A stretch of 64,000 bases of DNA from Catellatospora sp. KI3 (GTDB lineage Bacteria; Actinomycetota; Actinomycetes; Mycobacteriales; Micromonosporaceae): assembly GCF_029948125.1 (NCBI RefSeq), contig NZ_JASAMB010000010.1:186001-250000 (forward strand). The letters are read 5' to 3'. Of the stretch, positions 1 through 10,654 are shown one piece after another (the stretch's first letter is position 1; the number at the start of each line of letters is the position of its first letter). The notes under the pieces were generated by a model. The model worked only from the letters and a program-made list of their open reading frames with translations, was not told the DNA's origin and did no database searches. The position numbers and the translations under genes are program-made.

Positions 1-12
1 CATAGGGCGGGC

Positions 13-65
13 GCGGGCGTTCCCGTATCGGTCGATCGACCCTCGCGACCAGCGGGAACGCCCGC
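13..65. repeat. 13-bp perfect inverted repeat upstream of first gene
   Basis: Arms GCGGGCGTTCCCG (13-25) and CGGGAACGCCCGC (53-65) are perfect inverted complements. The 27-nt loop contains the 12-bp palindrome GGTCGATCGACC (30-41). It ends just before a TAGGCT -10-like box (67-72). It may be the terminator of a gene left of the window or an operator for the gene starting at 81; the sequence does not decide between them. Confidence 0.6.
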
Positions 66-80
66 CTAGGCTCAGCCCCC

Positions 81-1490
81 GTGACCGACGACAGCTGGAT
101 CGCCCGCGCCCTGTCCGCCAACCCGTCCACCCCCGCCGACCTGCTGCTGACCATGGCGAACAGCCAGGACAGGTCGATCACCGTGGCGCTGTGCCACGAC
201 CGGCCCCAGGGGCTGATGCCCGCAGAGGTCGCGGCGGTGCTGGCGGGCAGCCCGCATGTCCCGGTCCGCACCGGTCTGGTGGTCCGGGGCGACACCTCAC
301 TGCAGTTGATCGCCGAACTCGCCCACGATCCAGCCGCCCGGGTTCGCTTGTTCATCGCTATGCGGCCCTACGTGGTGGAGGGGGTGGCCTTCGACCGGTA
401 TGCCATCGACGAGACATACGAGCTGCTCGCGCGCGACCCTGAGCCGAAGATCCGCTCCGAGGTGTTGATCAACCGGGACGTGCCCGGGTCGATCAAGCTC
501 GCGAACGCCGCCGGGTCGGGGCACGAGGACTGGATCCTGCTGCGCCACGGCGACGAAGAGCAGTCCCTGGCCGCCTTCCTGCGGCTGCTGTCCGCCGCCG
601 ACCCCGCCGACCGCAAGGCGGCCGTCACCGAGGGCCGTCACCAGGTGCCCGCCGAGTTCGTCGCGGCGCTGCTGGCAGATCCGCAGACCCGGTTCGATGC
701 CGTGAGGCACTGCCCGCTGACGCCGGAGCAGGCCGACGAGCTGGCCCGGGACGCCGATCCGACGATTCGGGCCCGGCTGGCGGGCAATCCCAGCACCTCG
801 GACGACCTGGTGCGGGAACTGGCCCTCGACTCCGACGAGGGGGTGCGCCGCGCCGTCCTCCACCGCCCGTTCATCCCCATCGACCTGCTCGACAGCATCG
901 CCGAGCCGGTGGCACCCGAGCAGCGCACAAACCCGGTCTACTGGATGCTGGACGGCCCGGCTGACGCCGCCACGGTCGCCGCGTACGCCCGCTCCCGCTC
1001 GGTGATCCATCGGCGGACCGCGGCCAACTACCGCGGGCTGACCGCCGAGTCGGTGGCCGAGCTGGCCGAGGACGAGGACTTCGCGGTCCGGCTGATGCTC
1101 ACCGAGCGCAATCCCGGCCGCGTCCCGCTGTCGCTGCTGGCGGAGATCTTCCGCGAGTGGCGCGGGTGGACCATCCACTGGATGCTCCGCAACCCGGAGC
1201 TGCCGCTGGCCTTCCTCGACCAGCTCGTCCGGTCCGACGATCCGCAGCAGCGGTGGTACGCGGCCCAGTCCGGCCGGCTCACCGCCGAACAGCGCGCCCT
1301 GCTCGCCGAGGATCCCGATCCAGCGCTCGCCGCGTACGTGGATCCGGCCCGGCCCGCCAGAGAGCTGGAGCAGCTGCTGGCCTCCGGCGACCCGGACGAT
1401 CTGAGGAAGGCGGCCCGCCACCCCGACGTGCCGGTCGAGGTCATGTGGGAGCTGTGGCACCGGATCGCGCCCGCCGCGCAGCCGGGCTGA
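81..1490 (+). CDS. Leucine-rich-repeat-variant (LRV)-like protein
   Basis: A 469-aa soluble protein starting at GTG 81, 8 nt after a TAGGCT -10-like hexamer, so the mRNA may be leaderless. Most of the chain is a degenerate repeat of roughly 20-25 residues with the pattern L-A-x-D-x-D-x-x-V/I-R-x-x-L-A-x-N-P, for example LARDADPTIRARLAGNP near residue 225 and LAEDEDFAVRLML near residue 330. This matches the LRV class of all-helical solenoids often seen in actinobacterial proteins of unknown role. There is no signal peptide, membrane segment or catalytic motif. A protein-protein interaction scaffold is the likely role, but the partner is unknown. Confidence 0.75.
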   Translation: MTDDSWIARALSANPSTPADLLLTMANSQDRSITVALCHDRPQGLMPAEVAAVLAGSPHVPVRTGLVVRGDTSLQLIAELAHDPAARVRLFIAMRPYVVEGVAFDRYAIDETYELLARDPEPKIRSEVLINRDVPGSIKLANAAGSGHEDWILLRHGDEEQSLAAFLRLLSAADPADRKAAVTEGRHQVPAEFVAALLADPQTRFDAVRHCPLTPEQADELARDADPTIRARLAGNPSTSDDLVRELALDSDEGVRRAVLHRPFIPIDLLDSIAEPVAPEQRTNPVYWMLDGPADAATVAAYARSRSVIHRRTAANYRGLTAESVAELAEDEDFAVRLMLTERNPGRVPLSLLAEIFREWRGWTIHWMLRNPELPLAFLDQLVRSDDPQQRWYAAQSGRLTAEQRALLAEDPDPALAAYVDPARPARELEQLLASGDPDDLRKAARHPDVPVEVMWELWHRIAPAAQPG

Positions 1491-1546
1491 CCGGATCGGG
1501 GTCGGGTCCGTCAGGGGCACGACCCCGATCTTGTACGGTCGAAGGC

Positions 1547-1951
1547 ATGGCCCGACGCGCATCCGAGGACGTCCTGGCGGCGGTGCACGCCTTCGTCACC
1601 CGCATCGACGCACTCGACCCGCACGCCCCGTCGTTCGGCGAGCTGACCCTGACCCTGGGCGGCGAGCAGGTCAGCCTGACGCTGCGGGCCCCGGTGGCCG
1701 AGGCTATGGTCGAGGCGCTGCGCGTCTACCACGATCCGCGTGACCGGGGCCGCTGCGACCACTGCGGCAGCGGCTGGCTCGACGACAACTTCCAGTGCCG
1801 CGACTGCGGCGCGTTCAACGGCGTGTTCGGGCAGCTGCTGGCCGAGCGGGCGGCCGGATACACCGAACCGGAGGCGGCCGCGCCGCTGCCAGGGCTGGGG
1901 CTGGCAGCGGGCCGCCACGCCCGCCGTGAGGAGCCCGGCGATCCGTCGTGA
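1547..1951 (+). CDS. Small zinc-ribbon protein
   Basis: A 134-aa protein. I chose ATG 1547 because TACGGT (1534-1539) lies 7 nt upstream, a leaderless-type promoter, and because the open frame upstream is only a shadow of the previous gene. The N-terminal ~60 residues look like a small alpha/beta domain. Residues ~69-86 hold C-x2-C-x10-C-x2-C (CDHCG ... CRDCG), a classic zinc ribbon. The tail is Ala/Pro-rich. Zinc binding is expected from the cysteines. Whether it binds nucleic acid or protein cannot be told. The stop codon overlaps a hairpin shared with the convergent gene. Confidence 0.75.
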   Translation: MARRASEDVLAAVHAFVTRIDALDPHAPSFGELTLTLGGEQVSLTLRAPVAEAMVEALRVYHDPRDRGRCDHCGSGWLDDNFQCRDCGAFNGVFGQLLAERAAGYTEPEAAAPLPGLGLAAGRHARREEPGDPS

Positions 1952-1978
1952 CCGCCCGTGCGGGGCGCGGGCGGTCAC
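1948..1978. terminator. Bidirectional hairpin between convergent genes
   Basis: Arms GTGACCGCCCG (1948-1958) and CGGGCGGTCAC (1968-1978) are perfect 11-bp complements with a 9-nt loop. The left arm includes the stop codon of the zinc-ribbon gene. The hairpin lies 11 bp from the end of the convergent gene, which fits a U-poor actinobacterial terminator. Confidence 0.75.
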
Positions 1979-1988
1979 CTGCGGGCGG

Positions 1989-2624
1989 TCAGCTGCCGGG
2001 CGGGCCGGCCCAGACGGTGGCGCTGAGCCCGACCGGGTCCTTGGTGTCGTTGCCGTTGGAGTTGATCCGCAGGCCGATGACCCGGTCCGGCATGATCAGG
2101 CAGAACGTGGTGCCCACGATGTTGTTCAGGCCGCCGCTGAACACGGTCCCGGTGGTGCACGCCTCGTAGCTGAGCGGCTTGGTCCTCAGGTCGACCATCT
2201 TGATGGACGGGTTGCCGGGCATGAAGTAGTTGTTCATCGCGCTGAAGCTCAGGTCTTCACCGTTGTTGCTGTTCACGTACTCCGACTGCTTCGGCGGGGC
2301 GGTGTCGTGCAGCGGCACCGCGTACCCCCGCACGATCTGGAACGTGTATGTGCCGAGCTGCGTGCCCTCGGCGACCGTCGCGGTCGACGGGGACGGGGAC
2401 GGCAGCGGGTTCGGGCTGGGCTGGCTCGCCGTCGTCGCGGCGGGCGACTGCGTCACGGGCGGAGCCGGGCACTCCGGGGCGGCGGCGTTCTGACCGAAGA
2501 AGAAACCCGCCCCTGTCAATGTGGCGAGGAGGGTGGCGATCGCGATGATCCACTGCGGTCCGAGTTCCCACGGGCTCGCCTTGCGGGGCGGGTGCGCGGC
2601 AGGTGTTGTCTCGTCGATGCTCAC
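1989..2624 (-). CDS. Membrane-anchored extracytoplasmic protein of unknown function
   Basis: A 211-aa protein. The GTG at 2624 is preferred over longer upstream frames because AAGGAG precedes it at about 9 nt. After ~25 cytoplasmic residues there is one membrane segment (QWIIAIATLLATLTGAGFFF). A Pro/Ser/Thr-rich linker (~45-85) follows, then a ~120-residue extracytoplasmic domain containing two cysteines (ACTTGTVF and TTFCLIMP) that could form a disulfide. The topology is type II-like. I do not recognise the outer domain. Serine/threonine kinase sensor partners and lipoprotein-like proteins often have this layout, but nothing identifies a role here. Confidence 0.7.
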   Translation of the reverse strand: MSIDETTPAAHPPRKASPWELGPQWIIAIATLLATLTGAGFFFGQNAAAPECPAPPVTQSPAATTASQPSPNPLPSPSPSTATVAEGTQLGTYTFQIVRGYAVPLHDTAPPKQSEYVNSNNGEDLSFSAMNNYFMPGNPSIKMVDLRTKPLSYEACTTGTVFSGGLNNIVGTTFCLIMPDRVIGLRINSNGNDTKDPVGLSATVWAGPPGS

Positions 2625-2813
2625 TGCGGCTGGGCTCCTTCGATGCCTCTGCGGGTTCCGGCCGCACGGTATCGAAACATCGAACATGATCAGGACCGCT
2701 GCACGGGCGCGGCCGCGCAGCCGCGCGGACGTCTTTTGTGACTGTTCGGCGACGCAGCGCACATGTCGGGCCATCCGGGCGCGCCGTTGAGACCCCGGCG
2801 GCCCCGGCCTTGA

Positions 2814-3299
2814 TCACAGCTTGAGCGACATCTCCAGCTCGCGGCGTACGCCGTCGGGCATCGGCTGCTCGTGGCCGGTCCCGGCGAAGCCGCAGCGCCG
2901 GTAGAGGCCGATCGCGGCGGCGTTGTCCACGACCACCATCAGCCGCAGTTCAGGCACCCCCTGGGTGCGCGACCAGGCCGCCACCGCACCGATCAGCGCG
3001 GCGGCCACGCCCCTGCCGCGTCCGGCCGGAGCCACCCACATGGAGATCAGCTCGGTGTGGCCCGGCTGCTCGCCGGGCACGCCGCTGGCCATGCCGACCG
3101 GCACGCCGTCCAGGTGCGCGATCAGGTTGTACGACGCGGCCAGCTCCAGGCGGGCCCGCCAGCGGTCCGCGCGGTCGCCCGCCCCGCTCCAGTCGGCCAG
3201 CGTGGACCCGAACACGCCCGGCGCCTCGGCCAGAGCCGCCAGGCGCAGCTCGCGCCACAGCGGCCAGTCGTCGGGGGACAGCACCTGGATCTCGATCAC
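2814..3299 (-). CDS. GNAT-family N-acetyltransferase
   Basis: A 161-aa single-domain acetyltransferase. The acetyl-CoA binding motif A is clear: SMWVAPAGRGRGVAAALIGA, with the R/Q-x-x-G-x-G/A signature RGRGVA. Motif B, with a conserved aromatic, follows at VVDNAAAIGLYRRCGFAGTG, which is typical of the family's C-terminal half. The start could be GTG 3299, used here with a GGA seven nt upstream, or ATG 3326, which adds nine residues. The substrate cannot be predicted. It is divergent from the DUF402 gene across an ~90-bp spacer, so the two may share a promoter region. Confidence 0.85.
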   Translation of the reverse strand: MIEIQVLSPDDWPLWRELRLAALAEAPGVFGSTLADWSGAGDRADRWRARLELAASYNLIAHLDGVPVGMASGVPGEQPGHTELISMWVAPAGRGRGVAAALIGAVAAWSRTQGVPELRLMVVVDNAAAIGLYRRCGFAGTGHEQPMPDGVRRELEMSLKL

Positions 3300-3386
3300 G
3301 CACGCATCCTGCCGTACCACCTCCATGCTCGCCAAACGCCGATAAATGCCTCGCGAGCGCGCGGGTGCCGCCGATACGGTCACGGC

Positions 3387-3920
3387 ATGACGACTGACCA
3401 GGTTCGGGTGGTTTACACCAAGTACGACGGCAGCCTGCACTGGCACCAGACCATGACCCGCCTCGGCGAGGACGAGCACGGGGTCTGGCTCGGCGCCCGC
3501 CCGGGGCTGATCGCCCGCAAGGGCCTCGACGGGCCGGCGGTGGTGGTCAAGCAGGCGAACGTGCTGCTGATCCCGCGCGACGCCTGGTGGACGGCCGTCT
3601 TCAACGGCGAGCCGCAGCACGTCGAGATCTACTGCGACGTCACCGGCCCGATCACCTGGCCGAGCGGGTCCGAGGTGACCATGGTCGACCTGGATCTGGA
3701 CGTGGCCCGGCTGCGCGCCGACGGGCGGGTCGAGCTGTGGGACGAGGACGAGTTCGCCGAGCACCAGGTGCGCTACGCCTATCCGCCGGAGGTGATCCGG
3801 CAGGCGTCGGCGGCGGCCGCGTGGCTCCACACCGCGCTGTCCGGCGGTGCCGAGCCCTTCGCCTCCGGCTACCGGTTCTGGTTGGCGCAGGTGGACGAGG
3901 CGGTCGAGGCGGCGAGCTGA
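3387..3920 (+). CDS. DUF402-family (FomD/nucleotide phosphatase-like) protein
   Basis: A 177-aa cytosolic protein. ATG 3387 lies 6 nt after TACGGT (3375-3380), a leaderless-type start. The chain follows the DUF402 pattern: a beta-barrel N-terminus with HWHQ near residue 17, a central FNGEPQHVEIYCDVTGPI, and the acidic VDLDLDV before WDEDEFAEHQ. In characterised members (FomD, Ntdp) these acidic residues bind divalent metals for hydrolysis of nucleotide phosphates. Metal-dependent phosphohydrolase activity is therefore likely, and the natural substrate is unknown. There are no operon partners. Confidence 0.8.
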   Translation: MTTDQVRVVYTKYDGSLHWHQTMTRLGEDEHGVWLGARPGLIARKGLDGPAVVVKQANVLLIPRDAWWTAVFNGEPQHVEIYCDVTGPITWPSGSEVTMVDLDLDVARLRADGRVELWDEDEFAEHQVRYAYPPEVIRQASAAAAWLHTALSGGAEPFASGYRFWLAQVDEAVEAAS

Positions 3921-4029
3921 CCGCCTCGCTCGATACAAGAAATTTTCTGGCCGTTGGCATCTAGCGAAACTTGGCTTCAGTGGCGATAGTGGCGGGTGAA
4001 TGTCCACCCCCGACCATCGCGGAGCAGCC

Positions 4030-5367
<1,338 letters not shown>

Positions 5368-5373
5368 ATCGAA

Positions 5374-5405
5374 GGTCCCGGGCGGCGTCCAGGCCGCCCG
5401 GGACC
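5374..5405 (+). terminator. Terminator hairpin after the C39-like peptidase gene
   Basis: Perfect 13-bp arms GGTCCCGGGCGGC (5374-5386) and GCCGCCCGGGACC (5393-5405) with a 6-nt loop, starting 6 bp after the stop codon. Confidence 0.8.
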
Positions 5406-5555
5406 ATACCTCAGCAGGGGATGCGGGCCGCCGCCGGTAATGGGGTGACGAACTGTCGGGGCGGGTGGGCAGAATGACCCCGCCGCAGTTCGATCACGGG
5501 GCGGCTTCACCACCGCGACAAGCGGCGACGCGTCGCGCATCCCCTCAAGGACGAC

Positions 5556-7580
5556 ATGTTCACGACAACCAGACGCCGCGCGGGCATCCTCGCCCTCGCG
5601 GCCGCACTCGGCGCGCTCGGCCTGGCCGCGCCCGCCCAGGCCGAGGAGACCGGCACCATCACCGGCACGCTCACCGACGCGGGCCGGCCCGTCGCCGGTG
5701 CCGCCGTCAGCGCGTACGGGCCCGGCTGGGGCTCGGCCACCACGGACGCGACCGGGCACTACGAACTGTCCGGCCTGGCGGCCGGGGCCTACCGGGTCCA
5801 GTTCGACGCGCCGGGCCACCCGAGCCAGTACGCCTACCAGCAGACCGAGTGGAGCAACGCGGCCGAGGTCAGCGTGCCCGGCGGCGGCCAGGTGACCGTC
5901 GACGACCAGCTGCTGCCGACCGGCACCATCACCGGCACGTTCACCGACCAGGCGGGCGACCCCGTCGCGTCGGTGCCCGTCTACGCCGAGAGCGACCTGG
6001 GCACCGGCGCCGCCGCCACCACCGGGTCCGACGGCGCGTACACGCTGGCCGTGCTGCCCGGCAGCTACCGGATCGCGTTCGAGTCCGTGCCCGGCAACCG
6101 CCAGTACGCGGTCGGCACCGCCGACCAGGGCAGTGCGACGGTCTACCCCGTCGCGGCCGGCCAGAACGTGGTGGTCGACGACACGGCCCTGCCGACCGGC
6201 CGCGTCGCCGGGCGGTTCACCGAGCGCGACGGCACCGGCATCGCCGACGTGCAGGTGCAGGTCTACTCCAGCTTCGGGCCGAACTTCGTCACCACGACGG
6301 ACCACAACGGCGAGTTCCACCTCGACCAGGTCTTCGCCGGGGTGTACCGGGTCCGGTTCGACCACTACGAGCGGAACTTCTTCCAGTTCTACCCTGGCAA
6401 GCTCGAAGACCAGTACGCCGACGCGATCACCGTGACCGCCGGGCAGACCACGACCACCGACGACACGCTGCTGCCGACCGGCTCGGTGCACTTCACGGTG
6501 ACCGACGCCCTCACCGGCGCCCCGATCGCCGCCTTCGGCGCCGGGACCTGGTTCACCTCCGTGGAGGGCACCGGCGGCTCGCTCACGATCGACGGCGTGT
6601 CCGTCGGCAACCAGCGGGTCTACGCCTCCGCCGCAGGCTACCTCTCCTCCGGGGAGGTCCGGGTCACGGTCACCGAGGGTGTCGTCGCCGAGGTCGCCAT
6701 CGCGCTCACCCCGACCGCGAAGATCGCCGCCACCGTCGTCGACGCCCGCACGGGCGCGCCGGTCGAGGGCTTCTGCGTGCTGGCGACCAAGCAGGACGAG
6801 ACCATGTTCCTCGACCGCTGCACCCGGTCCGACAGCGACGGCCACGTGCTCGTCGACTACCTGCGCGCGGGCAGCTACCAGCTGTTCGCCTACGGCAACC
6901 TGTACGAGGAGCAGCGCTCGCCGTACGGCGCGCAGTGGGTCACCGCCGACGGCGGCACCGGCAACCAGTCGCTGGCCGCGTGGGTCACCGTGACCGCGGG
7001 CCAGACCACCACCGGCCCGGTCATCAAGCTGGACCGCCGGGGCACCATCACCGGCACGATCAAGGGCGTCGGCGGCGCGGCCGTCACGAGCTCCGCGGTG
7101 ACCTTCGGCAACTTCCACTACCACAGCGGCGACGGTCCGATCACCATCGCGGCGAACGCCGACGGCGCCTACACCGTCGACTTCCTCGGGCCGTACCACT
7201 GGCCGCTGCGCTTCGTCGCGCGCGACTACCCGACGCAGTGGAGCGGCAACGCGCCGACCCGGCCGTCCGCCGCGAAGATCAAGGTGTGGGCGGACCGGTC
7301 CGTCACCTACGACATCCAGCTGGTCCAGGGCGCGACGCTGACCGTGGACGGGCCCGAGCGCGGCTGGTACGTGGCGTACAACGCCAGCAACGGCGAGACC
7401 GTGGGCGCCTGCAACACCATCACCGCGCACAGCTGCCAGATGCGGGTGCTCGGCCCGCAGAACGCGCGCTTCAAGGTCTGGGGCGACCAGGACTGGTGGT
7501 ACGGCGGCACGGACATCACCGACGCCACCCCGGTGAAGATCCCGGCGACCGGCACCAAGACGGTCACCATCACGCACTGA
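5556..7580 (+). CDS. Secreted protein with repeated carboxypeptidase-regulatory-like/Cna-B-type domains
   Basis: A 674-aa protein with AAGGA just upstream of ATG 5556. A signal peptide ends at APAQA-EE. The rest is a string of ~90-100-residue beta-sandwich units. They carry recurring G-T-I-T-G-T motifs (first near residue 30, again near 128 and near 490), followed by A/S-D-G-x-Y and G-x-Y-R-V/I-x-F, the CarboxypepD_reg/SdrD-B pattern. There is no LPxTG sorting signal, peptidase motif or C-terminal membrane segment, so it is probably released outside the cell. Such repeats act as stalks, adhesins or substrate-binding modules. The C-terminal ~150 residues diverge from the repeat. Confidence 0.8.
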   Translation: MFTTTRRRAGILALAAALGALGLAAPAQAEETGTITGTLTDAGRPVAGAAVSAYGPGWGSATTDATGHYELSGLAAGAYRVQFDAPGHPSQYAYQQTEWSNAAEVSVPGGGQVTVDDQLLPTGTITGTFTDQAGDPVASVPVYAESDLGTGAAATTGSDGAYTLAVLPGSYRIAFESVPGNRQYAVGTADQGSATVYPVAAGQNVVVDDTALPTGRVAGRFTERDGTGIADVQVQVYSSFGPNFVTTTDHNGEFHLDQVFAGVYRVRFDHYERNFFQFYPGKLEDQYADAITVTAGQTTTTDDTLLPTGSVHFTVTDALTGAPIAAFGAGTWFTSVEGTGGSLTIDGVSVGNQRVYASAAGYLSSGEVRVTVTEGVVAEVAIALTPTAKIAATVVDARTGAPVEGFCVLATKQDETMFLDRCTRSDSDGHVLVDYLRAGSYQLFAYGNLYEEQRSPYGAQWVTADGGTGNQSLAAWVTVTAGQTTTGPVIKLDRRGTITGTIKGVGGAAVTSSAVTFGNFHYHSGDGPITIAANADGAYTVDFLGPYHWPLRFVARDYPTQWSGNAPTRPSAAKIKVWADRSVTYDIQLVQGATLTVDGPERGWYVAYNASNGETVGACNTITAHSCQMRVLGPQNARFKVWGDQDWWYGGTDITDATPVKIPATGTKTVTITH

Positions 7581-7585
7581 TCCGC

Positions 7586-7615
7586 GCCGGGGCGGGCCGC
7601 AGTGCCCGCCCCGGC
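7586..7615 (+). terminator. Terminator hairpin after the repeat protein
   Basis: Perfect 12-bp arms GCCGGGGCGGGC (7586-7597) and GCCCGCCCCGGC (7604-7615) with a 6-nt loop, 5 bp after the stop codon. Confidence 0.8.
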
Positions 7616-7732
7616 ACCACGGTCGTCATCGGAGCCCGCTTGTGGCAGACGACACGGGCGGTCAGTCGGCATGTGGACGTAAGGCCTTTAAGGGCTGGAG
7701 GAGAGCGCTTCCCAGCCCCTAGGTTCGCCGTC

Positions 7733-10537
7733 GTGTCCGCAGTCCGCATCAATGTCCTGGGCGCCATGACCGCCACCGTCGACGGCGCCGAGACCCCGCT
7801 GGGCGGCCCCCGCCAGCGGGCCGTCCTGGCCAGCCTGGTCCTGGCCCGGCCCCGGGCCGTGTCGGCCGCCCGCATCGTCGAGGACGTGTGGGACGGCGAG
7901 GCGACCCCGTCGCCGACCACCCTGCACGCGTACGTCGCGGAGCTGCGCCGTGTCCTGGAACCGGGCCGGGCCGCCCGTGCCGCCGCCCGGGTGCTGGTCA
8001 CCGAGGGCACCGGCTACGCCCTGCGGCTGCCGCCCGACGCCGTCGACGCCGACCTGTTCGCCCGGCTCACCGCCGAGGGCGCCGAGCTGCTGCGCCGGGG
8101 CGACGCCGAGTCCGCCCACCGCACGCTGACCGGGGCGCTGGCCCTGTGGCGCGGCCCGGCCTTCGCCGACCTCGACGACCACGACTTCGTCGCCGCCGCC
8201 GTACGCCGGCTGGAGCGCCTGCGCGACACCGCCACCCTGGACCTGCTGGCAGCGGGCCTGGCTCTGGGCCGCCACGGCGAGCTGGTGCCGGAGCTGACCG
8301 CGCTGACCGAGCAGCAGCCGCTGGCCGAACGCGCCTGGCACCTGCTGGCCCTGGCGCTGTACCGCGGCGGCCGCCAGGCCGACGCCCTCGCGGCGATCCG
8401 GCAGGCCGCCGACCTGCTCGGGGAGCTGGGGCTGGACACCGGCGCGGCGCTGCGCGACCTGGAGGTGGCCATCCTGCGCCAGGATCCGGCGCTCGACCTG
8501 CCGACGACCGAGTCCGAAGTGCCCACGCACAACCTGCCGTGCGTGCTCACCGACCTGGTCGGCCGCCGCGACGAGCTGGGCACCCTCACCGACCAGCTGG
8601 AACGCGCCCGGCTGGTGACGGTCACCGGTACGGGCGGCATCGGCAAGACCCGCCTGGCCCTGCACGCCGCCGCGCAGCGCGCCGACGCCGACGGTCCCTG
8701 GCTGGTGGAGCTGGCCGGGCTGGCCCAGCCGGAGCTGGTCGTCGCGGAGATCGCCACCGCGCTGGGCGTGGCCGGCGCCGCCGACGCCACCCGGCTGGCG
8801 GCGGTGCTCGGCACCCGGCGCACGCTGCTGGTGCTGGACAACTGCGAGCACCTGGTCGACGCGGTACGCGACACCGTCGCGACCCTGCTGCGCCGCTGCC
8901 CGAACCTGCGCGTGCTCACCACCAGCCGCGAGTCGCTGGGCCTGACCGGCGAGGTCGTGGTCGAACTCGGGCCGATGCGCGGCGAGGCCGCCGAGCTGTT
9001 CCTCAGCCGCGCCCGGGCGCTGCTGCCCGGCTGGGCGCCGACCCCGGCCGACCTGGCCCGCATCGGTGAGATCTGCCGCGAGCTGGACGGCGTGCCGCTG
9101 GCCGTCGAGCTGGCCGCCGCCCAGTGCCGGGTGCTGTCGCTGGACCAGATCGCGGGCAGCCTGGGGGAGCGGGGCGCCGACGCCGACGGGCAGCGCCCGG
9201 CGCGCCACCGCGACCTGGCCGAGGCCATCTCCTGGAGCTTCGACCTGCTGCCGGTGCCCGAGCAGCTGCTGTTCGGGCGGCTGTCGGTGTTCGCGGGCGG
9301 GTTCGACCTCGACGCGGCGGCGGCCGTGGCCGGGCTGCGCCCCGCCGCGCTGCTGCCGGAGGTGTCGGCGCTGGTACGCAAGTCGCTGCTGGCCACCGAG
9401 CCGGGCACGGCGCCGCGCCGGTACCGGCTGCTGACCCCGGTACGCGCCTTCGCGGGTCGTACCGTGGCCGAGGCGGAGGCGCGGGCGCTGCGGCGCCGCC
9501 ACCGGGGCTGGGTGCTCGACTGGGCCGAGTCGGCCGCCTCGACGCTGCGCGGGCCGCAGTCGCACCTGGTCCTGGCCCGGATCGGCACCGACCAGCCGGA
9601 GACCCGGGCGGCCCTGTCCTCGGCGCTGCTGGACGGCGACGGCGAGTACGCGCTGCGCCTGGCCGCGGCGCTGAGCTGGTTCTGGTACCGGCGCGGCCAC
9701 ATCGCCGAAGGGCTGGGCTGGCTGCGCTCGGCGCTGGACCTGGCCGCCACGGCACCGCCCCGGGTGCGCGGCCAGGCCTGGCTGGGCGTGGCGGGGCTGA
9801 CCTACCTCACCGGCGACCCGGCCGAGGCGCTACGCGCCGCGAACGAGGCCGCCGACCTGGCCCGCGCCGGCCGCGACCGGATCGGCGAGGCGCACGCGGT
9901 GGTGTACCAGGCCCACTTCCACGCGATGCTGGGGCAGCTCGCCGAGGCGGTGCGCCTGGCCGAGCGCGGCCGCGCGCTGGCCGAACGCACCGGCCTGCCC
10001 TGGCTGCGGGCCGAGGCCATGATGATCCTCGGCATGCTGCGGCGGCTCACCGGCCCGCCGGGGCGGGCCCGCGCCGAACTCGACGCCGCCGTGCGGGCGG
10101 GCCGCTCCTGCGGCCACGTCTGGGCGGCCGGGTCGGCGGCGTGGGGCGCGATGAAGGGGGCCCTGGACGCGGGCGACCCCGACGCGGCGCTGCGGGTGGC
10201 GGCCGAGCTGCTGGGACCGCTGGACGCGGCCGCCGACGTCACGTCGTGGCTGGTGCTGGCGCACACCACGGCGGCGGCGCTGGCCCAGGCCGGGCGGGCC
10301 GAGGATGCGGCGGTGCTGCTGGGCGCGGTCGGCGCGCACGGTGCGCGTACCGGGTTCGCCCCCGCGGCGATGGACCCGATCGACGGCCCGGGCGAGGAGG
10401 CCGCGGTGCGCGCCGCGCTGCCGGCCGCGGAGCTGGACCGGTGCCTGGCCGTCGGGGCGGGCCTGAGCCGGGCCGAGGTGAGTGCGCTGATCCTGCGCGG
10501 CAGCCCGGCCGGGAACCTGGTCCTGAGCTCCTCTTGA
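7733..10537 (+). CDS. SARP/AfsR-type transcriptional regulator with NB-ARC and TPR domains
   Basis: A 934-aa regulator from GTG 7733, 7 nt after TAGGTT (7720-7725), so probably leaderless. Residues ~1-95 form an OmpR-like winged helix (RINVLGAMTATVDG ... GGPRQRAVLASLVL). Residues ~100-245 are a bacterial transcriptional activation (BTAD) domain. An NTPase follows, with P-loop GTGGIGKT at ~299-306 and LLVLDNCEHL as Walker B. The C-terminal third is helical and Ala/Leu-rich, consistent with TPRs. AfsR relatives activate secondary-metabolite or secreted-protein genes by binding direct repeats near -35. The adjacent downstream gene for a 1031-aa secreted protein is the obvious candidate target, by position only. 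Confidence 0.9.
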   Translation: MSAVRINVLGAMTATVDGAETPLGGPRQRAVLASLVLARPRAVSAARIVEDVWDGEATPSPTTLHAYVAELRRVLEPGRAARAAARVLVTEGTGYALRLPPDAVDADLFARLTAEGAELLRRGDAESAHRTLTGALALWRGPAFADLDDHDFVAAAVRRLERLRDTATLDLLAAGLALGRHGELVPELTALTEQQPLAERAWHLLALALYRGGRQADALAAIRQAADLLGELGLDTGAALRDLEVAILRQDPALDLPTTESEVPTHNLPCVLTDLVGRRDELGTLTDQLERARLVTVTGTGGIGKTRLALHAAAQRADADGPWLVELAGLAQPELVVAEIATALGVAGAADATRLAAVLGTRRTLLVLDNCEHLVDAVRDTVATLLRRCPNLRVLTTSRESLGLTGEVVVELGPMRGEAAELFLSRARALLPGWAPTPADLARIGEICRELDGVPLAVELAAAQCRVLSLDQIAGSLGERGADADGQRPARHRDLAEAISWSFDLLPVPEQLLFGRLSVFAGGFDLDAAAAVAGLRPAALLPEVSALVRKSLLATEPGTAPRRYRLLTPVRAFAGRTVAEAEARALRRRHRGWVLDWAESAASTLRGPQSHLVLARIGTDQPETRAALSSALLDGDGEYALRLAAALSWFWYRRGHIAEGLGWLRSALDLAATAPPRVRGQAWLGVAGLTYLTGDPAEALRAANEAADLARAGRDRIGEAHAVVYQAHFHAMLGQLAEAVRLAERGRALAERTGLPWLRAEAMMILGMLRRLTGPPGRARAELDAAVRAGRSCGHVWAAGSAAWGAMKGALDAGDPDAALRVAAELLGPLDAAADVTSWLVLAHTTAAALAQAGRAEDAAVLLGAVGAHGARTGFAPAAMDPIDGPGEEAAVRAALPAAELDRCLAVGAGLSRAEVSALILRGSPAGNLVLSSS

Positions 10538-10596
10538 GGCAGTCCGCGACTCCTCTCCAAGCCGGTCCCAAGTGGTGCCCGGCAGCGTATGGGTCA

Positions 10597-10629
10597 GGCG
10601 GCCCGCACTTCCCCGTGGCGCGGGCCGCC
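10597..10629 (+). terminator. Hairpin between the SARP gene and the next gene
   Basis: Arms GGCGGCCCGC (10597-10606) and GCGGGCCGCC (10620-10629) are perfect complements with a 13-nt loop. The hairpin could terminate the SARP transcript. It also sits only 25 bp before the next start codon, so a leader or attenuator role is possible. Confidence 0.5.
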
Positions 10630-10654
10630 CCATCCCCACGAGAGAGGAACGACA

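Noticed and set aside
7699-7714. AGAGCGCTT sequence upstream of the SARP gene as a third LacI-type site
   Set aside because: Symmetry stops at the central AGCGCT core; the flanks do not pair, unlike the two perfect 12-bp sites at 23944 and 24040.
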